64,000 nucleotides of DNA from Pilaira anomala (lineage: Eukaryota; Mucoromycota; Mucoromycetes; Mucorales; Mucoraceae): positions 417,001 to 481,000 of the forward strand of contig JAIXMQ010000014.1 in assembly GCA_025716855.1 (NCBI GenBank), written 5' to 3'. The notes under the pieces were generated by a model, which was not told the DNA's origin, did not search any database, and saw only the letters and a program-made list of their open reading frames with translations. The first letter of the stretch is position 1, and every line of letters begins with the position of its first letter. The translations under genes were made by a program, and so were the position numbers. This document shows, piece after piece, positions 12,641-25,044 of this stretch.

Positions 12641-13542
12641 TTTGGGTTTTTTAAAAGAAAATAAAAAAGAAAATAAAAAAGAAAATAAAAGGGCTTCATT
12701 TTTTAACTTCTTGATTATTTTTATCCGAGCAATCGGAGAGGCATTCTGACTAGTGAATTTTTACACACTCATACTTCTAGGTAATAAAGCACTTTTTCTT
12801 TAACTAATAGTAGAAAGAGATCAAATGATTTCTCGAGAATCGTATTAGATGTATGCTTTGATATGCCACTCTATCAATGGATAAAGTCTAGCGCCCTATA
12901 CTATACCCTTGGTTTCCATACCAACATGTCAACATATTACTACTTCAAGTATAGCCCTTTTTGTTTCCTCAGTAATAATTCATAGAGTGCCTCTCACTTT
13001 TTCTCAAGTTTCAGTAAAATGTATTGATGTTATACTCTATTTATAAGAAAGAAGAGAGTTAATTTCCTGTTGTTTGTTTGATTGCTTCAGCCCGAAATTA
13101 ATTGTTGGAAATCAGGCTTGTTATGACCTATTTATTTATAAGGCATATTAATACAGAAAAAAAAAAATATCGTTCATCTAGTCCTTTTTAACCGAGATAA
13201 AATTGAGTCTTAAAAATTAATATATCTTGTAAGGTAAAGAAGGTATACATATATTGCTTCTATGCAGTCGATAACACCCTGCATTCAAGTTAAAATGTTA
13301 TATACTTTCATCAAATGTTGAAGTCGACGCTGTAATAGATTGCAACGCCATGTATAGAAATGAAATACATAAGCCCCCTTTTTCCCATTTTCGGGACTAC
13401 CAAATAGTAACTAGGCGGAGTCAAGTTGATAAAAAAACTAAAAATAAGTCCAAACCCCCCCTTTCAAGGTTGTACCTATTTTATTTTATTTTTTCTTCTC
13501 TTTTTCTCTCTCTTTCTTTTCTGTTATCATATATTTTATAAA
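12641..13542. other. Intergenic, divergent promoter region
   Basis: Lies between the divergent GNAT copy 2 and the glycosyltransferase gene. It has an AAAATAAAAAAG direct repeat near 12657-12690 and a strongly pyrimidine-rich stretch at about 13470-13535 just before the ATG. No credible gene. Confidence 0.55.
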
Positions 13543-15517
13543 ATGGCAGGTTCAGAGTTGCCTTTTACTAATAGTTCAAGAGGTGAAAACTCTTTACTAG
13601 GAGGAGCTCGTTTTGGTAGAAAGAGAAGAACTATTTTTATCTTACTGATAGTTGGCGTGTTCTTCATATTATGGTTCAATTCTGATTTAGAACGCTTAAA
13701 TGGTACAGATATTGATAGTAGTAAACAAACATCAGAAGATAGTATAGGAAAAACTGGTTGGGTTCAAGATGAGGATACCACAGAGTTAGAAGAAGAGGAG
13801 GATAAAGCAGTAATAGAAACCAAAGTAAATAAACCTACACCTACACCAAAGTTTACTTCGCCAACGTCTGTGCCCAAACCTTCAACAAAGCCTTCAAAGA
13901 AGCCCTCAGTATCTTTAACAAGTTATAAAACTGCACCTCAACACTTTAAATACTTTGTAGTTATTGCTTCTAGAGCAACTAATTTAAGTCGCCGTCAATT
14001 GATTCGTAAAACTTATTTCGGGCTTGATGATAATTTAGAGCCTTGTATGAAACGAGATAAGGGATTAAATTATTTATTCTGGGTTTATGGTGATGTTCCT
14101 GAATCAAAGACACCTGAACGTCGTTTATATGAGACTGAAAAGATTGAATATAATGATTTAGAAAAGGTCGATAAATCTTCTTATAATCAGGATGATATTT
14201 TGCGATGGGTAAAAAAAGAAAATAACTATTTAAAGTATTATTATAATTACTAAATATAGTTATTTAATTTATTAGGCTGAAACCACTTTACTTGAACGTG
14301 GTATCACTTATAACTATTTAATTATTCAAGATGGTTATTCTTTAATTCAACTCAATTATATTCAACAAACTCTTCAAGCTGAAGTTGGACAATTTAAACC
14401 AGGTAAAATTGCTACAGACCTTGTTTGGGTTTCTCCTGAAAATAAAAACGCGCTCGTGGCTGGTTCTACTGCCGTCAAAAAGTTGATGGAAAATGAATCT
14501 CAATACAAGGATGTAATTTCTGAGGAAGGTGCTACTTTAATGGATAATTTTTATGAATTTTATCGTTCAATCTCTATTCAACTTAAACATGTTACAACTA
14601 AAAAAGAAGTAAATCGTCTCAAGGCTATATCAGAAGATGCACCTTTCTTTATTTCTACTATCAATCGTTTCTCTGTTTGGGAAAATCATGTTGAAGCTAT
14701 TCCCGATTTAACTATTGCTGTAGCTAATATTTATCAAGATGATGATTTTACTTCAATTGGTAAAGCATTAAGTGTTGGTCCTTCTTCTCTTTGTAAACCT
14801 TTGGAAAAAGCAAGCATTGCTGTTGTAACAAGTTCTTTTATTTATGATGGATGTATGGAACCTTCTGCTGCATTTGCTGCTGATAATAAGCGTCATTATG
14901 CTCTTTCTCATAACTATGCTTTCGTTGCACGTTCAGGCGAATTTGGTCAGCAATCACTTCGTACTGAAACGAGAAGACCTGTGTGGGGTAAGATTGATGT
15001 GGTACAAAAGGTATTACCAAAGTATGATTGGATCTTTTGGTTGGATATGGATGCTGTTATTTTGAACCAGGATCAAACTGTACAAACATTATTAGATCAA
15101 TTAAGAAAGGATTACCCTCAAGGTGCACGCGCATTTGAGTCCAATATTGATTTAGTTATTGCTAAACCTACTAAAGATAAAATGATTAATGCTGGTGTAT
15201 TCTTTATGCGTAATACTGAATGGTCTCAAAAGTTCCTTAATGCTGTACAAGAATCAAAGAAATGGTACAATCAAGGTCCTTCTTATGAACAAGGTGCTAT
15301 GTGGGAATTAATCCAACAACCTGGTTTCAAGGAACATGTACTCTTGCTTGAAAATGATGATCATACTTTCAATACTTTACCCAAACGTTATGTTCCCGGT
15401 GATTTTATCGTTCATTTTGCTCCTGACAAGTGTCCTAATGATGCTGTCTTGGAAGGTTTGAAGGCTGCTCAAAGAATTTTAGCAGGTGAGACTGTTACTT
15501 CTTTTGAAGAAGATTAA
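13543..15517 (+). CDS. Type II Golgi glycosyltransferase, GT34 (Gma12/Mnn10) C-terminus with GT31-like N-terminal part
   Basis: Exons 13543-14208 and 14276-15517 give 635 residues. I start at 13543 because the open frame further upstream only adds low-complexity sequence. After a short basic cytosolic tail there is one membrane anchor (about 30-46), then an acidic and Thr/Pro/Lys-rich stem. Residues about 136-330 look like a GT31 (beta-1,3-galactosyltransferase) N-terminal half (SRRQLIRKTYFG, YLFWVYGDVPE). Residues about 345-635 carry GT34 hallmarks: WIFWLDMDAVI with the metal-binding DMD at 479-481, EQGAMWEL, and DFIVHFAPDKCPND near the end. Inferred role: addition of alpha-linked galactose or mannose to cell-wall glycans or glycoproteins. 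The GT31-like half may be catalytically degenerate. Confidence 0.82.
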
Positions 15518-16304
15518 GAAATATATACATATCTAAAGTCAACTCTTGTAATTACACACATATAAAATAAAATTCTATATAAACTTAAAGAAAAGTGTTG
15601 AGTATATTTATATTAAAAGGTTCAACTATTATACTGACAGTGGTAATTGCATTGTTTAATAAAATTGAAATGACACACATATTTCCCTAATTTACATATA
15701 TTTGAATATTCATGTAATTTAATTCACCATAATAATGTATTTTTTTTTCACACACCTCCTACCATTGCTATCCTGAATTTTAATCATACCATTTCAATTA
15801 TATCTAATGCTCTTTGATGGCAATGTCTATTTTTGGTTAAACATTTGTATCCGAATTTTAATCATACCACTTTAATTATATATAATGCTCTTTGATGACC
15901 ATGTCTATTTTTGGTTTAACATTTGCATTCATGCAATTGTTAAGGTGAGATATGTATATCACTTGCGTGAGACAATATTGATGAATGATAGATTATTGCT
16001 AAATTTAACATGTATTTGGTGATGTTTATAATTGTATTTCTTTCTCCCGTAATTTACTTATAAATTTACATCATATATTTTTTCCAAATAAATAATTTCT
16101 GACTATTTTGAGTAATGTGTTTCCATTCAAAAAGGAAATACCAGTTTACGCTAATGCAGTGATATAGCGGAAAGTTAAGTTTATCTTTACTGCTATGAGT
16201 CATATTTGTTTCCACAATTTTACTCGGGATCTTACACATATTATATATAACGCATAAAAACATATATTATCTTTTCATAACCCTCATAGCTACTTATTAA
16301 TTAA
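15518..16304. other. Intergenic with tandem duplication
   Basis: Terminator and promoter DNA between two co-directional genes. Apart from the 79-bp tandem repeat listed separately, no gene or RNA was recognised. The minus-strand open frame 16066-16263 is not supported. Confidence 0.55.
15771..15927. repeat. Imperfect tandem duplication, 79-bp unit, two copies
   Basis: Copy 1 at 15771-15849 and copy 2 at 15850-15927 share blocks such as TTTTAATCATACCA, AATGCTCTTTGATG and ATGTCTATTTTTGGTT, with scattered substitutions and one indel. Confidence 0.88.
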
Positions 16305-18419
16305 ATGTCTTTAATACATTCCATTTTGACTCAAGAGAAATTGGATCGTGCTATTACTTTATATGATCAACATGTAGTGCCTAGAATGACGCATAAGAAC
16401 AAGGTGATTGCAATTAGTACAGCTATAACCCTATCTATTGTTGTTTTATTCAGAGAAAAAATACTGAAGCCTCCTCGAAAACTTCGTCATATTCCACATA
16501 TTAACCCACTGAGTATCTTCAGATCGATTCTTACATCTGAAACCTACTGGGGCCGCTCTTACCGCAAGTTCCTCCCACTTGTGGATGCACCTGAACATAA
16601 AGGGCTTTACTTGGTAAACAAAGCAAATAAAAAGCGTGATCTGTTCTAAAATTTCTTTTCGACATTTTAGGACTATGGAAGAGCAGGATGGGAAGTGTAC
16701 GTGTGTAATCCGGAGATAGCAAAACAAGTTTTACTCAAGCATGGTATGTATACATAGCATTTGATAAACATAATCACTGTATTCATTTGTTCTTTATAGA
16801 GTTGTTTCCAAAAATACCAGCAGATGATGGGACAGAGGCTACTTTATTTTCAAGATTCATTGGTGGTCCTAATATACTAATATTAAACGGACATGCATGG
16901 AGATCACAAAGAAAAGTAATCAATCCAGCCTTTCATCGTTCCATGCCAGTTAAATTATTTGGTAAACTGACACAAGAAATGTTTAAAGCTATGGAAACGA
17001 TGGAAACTACCATTAATGTATCCGATATGATGGAACGCTGGACACTAGAAGCTATCGGAAGAGCTGGTTTCGGTATATACATACATATATATATATATAT
17101 ATTCTGTCACTTATTTTGGTATGGTATTTTAACTAATGTCTATTAAAAAGGTTTCAAGTTTAATGCAATTCTTGATCGAGATAGTAAATGGGTACATACG
17201 TACAATTCTTGTAATATTGGTATGCGTGATCCCTTCTTTTTTTTATTACCTAAAATGGACCAAGAATACGTTTGGTTATTTCCAAAGCGTGTAAAAATAC
17301 ATAGACAGATGGATAGCTTTTTTCAAATGTTGGATAATGTGATTGAAGCTAAAAGTGAGTCATTGAAAAAGGGGGATTTTCAAAATGATGCATTGGAAGA
17401 GAACGAAAAGGATATCTTGACATTGATGATTGAGAGTGTAAATCGAGGTGAAGGGTATATGTCAAATGAAGAATTAAGGGTAATTTTTTTCCCATAAAAT
17501 TGACACGCATGAATGTACTTAAACATTTTTACATATTCTTTACGCAGAGCAATTTACTTATTTTCTTTATTGCTGGTAAGATATTTATAAGAATCAAAGA
17601 CAATCTGAATTCTAATACAACGATATAAAAAAAGGTCATGACACGACTGCCAATGCGCTTGCTTTTGCTATTCATTATCTGGCAAAATATCCAGTTAGTA
17701 TTTATACAATGATATACATCCCAAACTGACTTGGTTTTTCTTCTACAGGAAATTCAAGAAAGAGCAAGAGAAGAGGCTTTGGCCATTTTAGGTGACGAAC
17801 CAGTTGATGTATTACCAACCATTGAAGAAACAAAACAAATGACTTATATCAATCAAGTCATTAAAGAGGTAGATACAAGGATCTCATGCGTATATGGATA
17901 TGTTATAATACTACTAACTGACATAATGCTTAGACTCTACGAATCAACGGACCTTTACCTATTCTCATTCCTCGCATTGCTCAAGAAGACACTGATTTAT
18001 CAGGAACCTTTATTCCTAAAGGTACAGCTGTTAATGTTGGCTTATTTAATATGCATCACAGTGAAAAGGTCTGGAGGGATAGTAAAGAATTCGATCCTGA
18101 CAGATTTGCAGAAAACAGAGGCGAGAATAGTAATTGGCTTCCTTTTGGTCATGGCGGAAGGCAATGTATTGGAATGAACTTTAGTTTAGCTGAGCAGCGC
18201 GTTATGTTATCTATGCTTTGTAAGAAAAAAAAACTAATAGTTACCCTCTCTCACTGTAATTTTATATATATACTAAGTTCTTTTTTTTTTTTGTAAACAG
18301 TACGTAAATTTACATGGTCAGCGCCTAAAGACTCTATTCATAAAGACGGTGTAATTACTCGCGGATACATTATCTTGGGACCTCATGAATTAGATATAAC
18401 TTTTAAAAAAAGATATTAA
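16305..18419 (+). CDS. Cytochrome P450 (first of two)
   Basis: Nine exons (16305-16613, 16671-16743, 16800-17072, 17151-17479, 17548-17575, 17635-17693, 17749-17868, 17934-18219, 18301-18419) give 531 residues, a normal P450 length. An N-terminal hydrophobic helix (about 36-50) predicts an ER anchor. The I-helix shows AGHDTT (337-342), the K-helix ETLR (397-400), then FDPDRF, and the heme loop FGHGGRQCIG (468-477) with the Cys ligand at 475. It is therefore expected to be an active microsomal monooxygenase; substrate unknown and CYP family not assigned. Eight introns, one exon of only 28 nt. Its stop codon is two bases from that of the convergent coiled-coil gene. Confidence 0.88.
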
Positions 18420-18421
18420 AT

Positions 18422-20347
18422 TTATTGCTCAAATTCTTCTAACCATTCAGAGAATGATTTGTCTTCTACAGCAAACGTTTGACCAACAGTTGTGATTAAT
18501 TTTCTGAGAAAAAAAAATTAATATCTTTTTTATTCATCATTTTTTTATTAACTTATTACCTTTCGTCTAATGCTTTTTGTGTTTCAACAACCTCTTCTGT
18601 CGCTTTACTGATTTTTTCAAAGTTTTGTGTTAATTTATGTTCCAATTTGTTCAAGTATTCACGTTCGTTTTCTACGAAATGACCTATTAAAACAAAAAAA
18701 TGGAGTCAAAATAAATGGATTTGACAGGTTGTTTGAACTTACATTGTATAGCGTTAAGAGATTGTAATATATTATCAATACCATCATGATTTTCAGGCAA
18801 GGAGTCTAATGTCAATAATTCTTCCTTACTAAGTACCGAGCTCCATTTTTGTATTAAGTCTTCAAAAGTTTTTCTTATATCTGAGCATATTATAACCATC
18901 GAATTTTCTTCTAGATCATTGACTTTATTTTCAAGTAAGTAAAACAATTAAAAATACGAATAAAGTATGAACTTACTTGATTGCATTAACCGGATGAGTT
19001 CTTTAAATAATTGTATATTAGACTATAAAAAAAAAAGAAGAATGAATGGAACAAGATATGAGTGAGCGAGTGTATAGTATAACGTACAATAGATGAGTAA
19101 GGGTTTATAGCATTTTTAGCGTCTAGTAACTCAGTTGATTGTTTTTCAGAAGACTGATATGTAAGCTTAATCCCGGTTTGAAGTTTTGATATCGCAACAG
19201 TAATTGTATCAATTAACAGAGCATCTTTTTCTGGATCTTTAATCTAATTGAACATTTTCATTCAGTATGTGGTAAATACAAAGGCTATATACTAACCTTT
19301 GGTTTCAGATCTTGTGTTCTTGCTTCAAATAAATTATTGGTCGTTAGTAATGCTTGTGCTTGATATTGCATTCTTGTCTTTTTGAATGAAAATAATGTTA
19401 GTTTTTTTTTTAATCTTAGTTAGTTAGACACTATACTTTACAACAATTTCCATCATATTTGATATATCCTTTGTGCCTGGTATATTCTGATCTTTCATAA
19501 ACTGAATTTGACGTGAAAATTCTTTTGTTTGAGTTTTCATCAACCTCAATTCACTCTGTATTTGATGATTGGCAGCTTTGATACTCAACATCTTTCTAAA
19601 TATTAAAATATTAATTTTTAAAAAAAATATAAATAAATAGAATTTACCTTAATGCCGACTGAACTTCTCGATCATGATATAACTCTCGAATACGATGTAA
19701 AAGTGTAGTTTCAGAGTGCTTACATCTTTTTTCCAGTTCTTGCTTCTTCGCTTTTAAATCAGCTACTTTGGACTTTCGATGCAGATAAAACTCTGAAAGT
19801 ACTCGTTCTTTTTCGTGGTCAATTGTGTCGTTTTCAGACACTTGTGTAATACGAGGTAAAGAAGCGATCAGCTCTTGTAATAATTTATCAGGATGTTCGG
19901 GATTATATGGATCGTTTAATTTTTTTATTGATTGCCTAATGTTGTCAAGTTGCTCTCCATCAAATGACAAGTGAAAGAACGTTCGTGAACGAAGTAAATA
20001 TTCAATTCCTTTACAAATCTTTTCTGGTGTAATCGCAAGAAGTAAACCTAAATCGCGTTTACCTCCAATAACTGGTTTCGTCCACTGCTTGGATTTAAAC
20101 TTCTCAATAGGGTAAGCATTTTGTTGTTCTGTTAATTTTCTACAAAGTGCATTCTTTTCCTTTATTGCTAATTTCCATTTACGTTTCTCGAGAATGAGTT
20201 GATTAGCTTTAGCAATTTCAGATTCTGTAAAAGAATACTTTAATAAATACGATTTTGAGAAACTTTATTATATGGCATACCAAGCTTTCGTATAGCTAGT
20301 AACTGCTTCTCACTTCTTATTTTACATTCGTTAAATTTCTGTTCCAT
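18422..20347 (-). CDS. Coiled-coil protein of unknown function
   Basis: Nine exons (20347-20281, 20224-19648, 19595-19442, 19377-19297, 19243-19088, 19022-18977, 18922-18743, 18683-18560, 18503-18422) give 488 residues. The N-terminus and the segment around 125-220 are rich in Glu, Lys, Leu and Arg with heptad-like spacing (for instance SKVADLKAKKQELEKR). A more globular stretch (VIGGKRDLGLLLAITPEKI) lies at about 65-105. Predicted coiled coils continue to the end. No catalytic motif or known domain was recognised. The organisation, short globular N-terminus plus long coiled coil, recalls kinetochore or augmin (HAUS) subunits, but I cannot assign it. All eight introns are GT-AG and in frame, which supports the model. 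Upstream neighbour is the EED-like gene in the same orientation, 71 bp away. Confidence 0.72.
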
Positions 20348-20418
20348 AGCTTTTTATTAAGAAATAAAGAAAAGAGAGATATTTACAATTTTATTAATTT
20401 TTTAATTTGAATTTTATT

Positions 20419-21987
20419 TTATAAATCATCTTTGGTCCAGTTTTTCCATTCAGCAAGCGTATCATCATCAATGTAATCGTATCGCATTATAAATCCGTCC
20501 TCACCAGCAGAAATAATTTGGCTATAATGATGATTTAGTAAATAAACTAAAACGCGAGTTAAGTTTTCCTTACCGAGAATCACGTGAAAAAACACAACAT
20601 CGAACTGCTTTAGTTGATCTTCTGTGGCCCAATTCAGATACCACCTTGCCTGATTTAATGTTATAAACATACACCGTACCTTGACTTGAGCCAACACAGA
20701 AGAAAAGCTCATCCAGACTAACGTCAAATCTGGAATAGTTTTCACCAGATCTAATCCGAATAGATCGAATTGTCTATTATGTTCCTTTTTTTTTAATAAT
20801 CAAAGCCTTTTAATAATTATCTATTTCTCTCCTTACTTGTTCTGTTTCCATATCCCAATACTCTATTCTGCCATTAATTGATTTTGATAATACATTACCG
20901 TTCGCAAAACGAATACAATCTAATTAGGTTATATTAGACGTATATAGATATATGTATACTGTGATACTACCTACCTATATAACTATCACCATGCATCTTT
21001 TTAACAGGGCGTGAATCCTTCTTCTCTATAATAATTGGTTCATCATCCATTGTCTCAGTGGTTGAAGGTATTTTCCATACACGCAGCTCTCCTCTGGAGT
21101 TACCAGAGACAAATTTCTCGCCAGCTGGATGGAAGCACTATATATACTTAGTAAAGATCGTAATGACTTGTATTATATACTCACAGTAACTGTCGCTTCC
21201 GCCTCAAAGATAGCAATACATTTGCCTTCATCAACATCCCATAATCGGATAGTGCCATCTTTGGATGTTGACAAAATAATATTATCGCTTTGAGGATGAG
21301 ATTGAATATCATAAATTCGTTCTTCCAGCAAAAAAAAGGGGGTTAATTTGCTACCTACATATTTATAATATCCATTAAGCCTTACTTTGATGTCCTTCTA
21401 ATATCTTAATCTCTTCCGAATTGGCTACACTAATAATATGTATAAGACCATCTGCACCACCCGTAGCCAGTACAGCGTCTCTCTCTTTGTATAACCAACA
21501 AAACGTGTCCAAAGTATGCTTCATAGCTGTATTATCACCTTCCTCTTCCAATGGTGTTAAATCAAAATTAGACATTATATCTAAATGATCACCACAATGT
21601 TCGTTATCATAAATACTAAGCTAGAAATAAATCCCTTTTTTAATTGATCCTGTCAAAAAAAAAAAATGCATATCAAATATCTCTTTTTTGTTTTACCTCA
21701 CAGCCACCTACGGTCGCTAATACATTGCTGGTGTCTGTACTATGACGTTGAACCGCACCTCGTTTATCAAATGTTTTCACCTGATCAAGGCCAAAGGGTG
21801 CTGTAAAATTCTTGTTGTTAAAGAAGAATGAAAGTTGATTAATATCGCAACCATGGTTTTCTTTCACAATTCTTCTTAATCTCATATTTTCAAACATTTG
21901 TTCTAAGCGCTGCTCTTTATCTTCTGACTTTAATGTTTTATTGGATTGATCGGTATTAGCATCAGATAATCGTCGTTTCGTTGTCAT
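20419..21987 (-). CDS. EED-like WD40 protein (candidate Polycomb PRC2 subunit, or LRWD1-like)
   Basis: Seven exons (21987-21697, 21620-21386, 21321-21185, 21137-20975, 20919-20837, 20773-20574, 20521-20419) give 403 residues. A basic, disordered N-terminus precedes a WD40 propeller. Blades show ATGGADGLIHIISV, LSTSKDGTIRLWDVDEG, FVSGNSRGELRVWKI, VLSKSINGRIEYWDM, GSSQGTVYVYNI and ISAGEDGFIMRYDY. The spacing and phrases such as SYIGDCIRF...LSKS and AVRCCVFSRDS follow human EED more closely than generic WD proteins. LRWD1/ORCA has a related propeller and is the alternative. The aromatic residues that form the trimethyl-lysine cage of EED do not seem fully kept. Inferred role: chromatin scaffold, possibly in H3K27 methylation. 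The acceptor at 21322 is the weakest junction. Divergent from RBBP4 across 176 bp. Confidence 0.68.
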
Positions 21988-22163
21988 TTTTGGTTTTTGG
22001 TTTTAGGTGCCTGTGAATACGCGAATAAGAAAAAAAAAAATACTTTAAATAATCAGGGAGCGCGCCTGTGACTTTGACCAAAAAGTCTGTGGTTAAATGA
22101 TTGATGGTCTTCAAATAAAAAGTCTCTTTTTTCCCCCAGTTTCCAAACAAAAAGTCGCACATC
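21988..22163. promoter_or_regulatory. Short bidirectional promoter region, EED-like / RBBP4
   Basis: Only 176 bp lie between the two divergent start codons, so both genes must use overlapping promoter DNA and 5' UTRs. A GC-richer patch (GGGAGCGCGCC, about 22055-22065) stands out in the AT-rich surroundings. Transcription start sites cannot be seen. Confidence 0.6.
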
Positions 22164-24128
<1,965 letters not shown>

Positions 24129-24261
24129 AAATTTCTGTGTAAATCCAGTCACGAAATTTTTATTTTCTGCTAAATCTGTAATAAATTTTGAACATGAAAT
24201 AAATGCATTATCTATTTTACTTTACACTTTTCATTTTATTTCTTTATTTTTACTATCTGTC

Positions 24262-24717
24262 ATGTGTGATTTAAACTGGTGTACTGTTTGCGATAAAGCT
24301 ATTAGCTGTGATTCTGTAAGTTTAAATAGAAAGCCTATATTTTATGTTTAAACGTACTGAACATATTCATATATAATAAAGAACTCTTTATATTGTTCGA
24401 ACGAATGCTTTTCAAAAGATGCTAAAAGCTATCAGGGTGGACAAGACTTTCAATTAATGCTGACGCCGAAGACAAATTACCGGTCATTCAACTCAAAGAA
24501 AGAATTACCTGAATTATCTATTTACTCCACATCAACAGTATCCACTACATCCACTTTATCAACTAATAGATTTATTACTACTAAATCACTAGCAGAGCCT
24601 AACGAATCATGCTGTGATTATTGCCAAAATGCAAATAAGAACCATTCATTTACAAAAAATAATTTTGGACCCTTTGATTTTCCAACCCTGTATGACAACT
24701 TAGAATATAGAGGTTAG
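24262..24717 (+). CDS. Ecl1-like small zinc-binding protein (lifespan regulatory factor family)
   Basis: Exons 24262-24315 and 24382-24717 give 129 residues. The N-terminus carries the family signature: NWCTVCDKAIS, then SLYCSNECFSKD, a CxxC...CxxxC zinc site that spans the intron. The rest is Ser/Thr-rich with a second CCDYC cluster. Fungal Ecl1-family proteins are linked to nutrient (sulfur, zinc) stress responses and extended chronological lifespan; role here inferred from that family. It lies 133 bp downstream of RBBP4 on the same strand. Confidence 0.7.
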
Positions 24718-25044
24718 CAAAAAAAAAGAAAAATACCTGTCTTTCTCCTGGTTTATAATACCTTCCCCTTTCAGTGTGTTAGAAATCCTTTTATTTTATA
24801 AAAATATACCAACAAAACCCCTTGCCTCAATTCAAATCACACATATACAACCAAAAAAAAAAAAAAAAAAAATCCCTTTTTATTATTATTGTTATTACTT
24901 GAATAACTATCCCCTTTAAAAAAAATCATATTTGTATATATTTAAATAAATAATAACGTGCTAATGTTACGCTCTTTATTTATCTTTTTTATTTTTATTT
25001 TCTAAAAATTATTTCTTCACTTTGTTGCTATTGTTGTCACTCAA
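24718..25044 (+). promoter_or_regulatory. Intergenic / 5' region of the class C receptor gene
   Basis: AT-rich DNA with an A18-type tract (about 24854-24871). At 24964 an ATG opens 13 codons, mostly Phe, Ile and Leu, that end at a TAA (25003-25005) in the same frame as the receptor ATG at 25045. The 13 codons after that TAA also encode hydrophobic residues. Confidence 0.55.

Noticed and set aside
18422..20347. Naming the coiled-coil protein as an augmin or kinetochore subunit
   Set aside because: Only general coiled-coil layout supports it; no diagnostic motif was seen.
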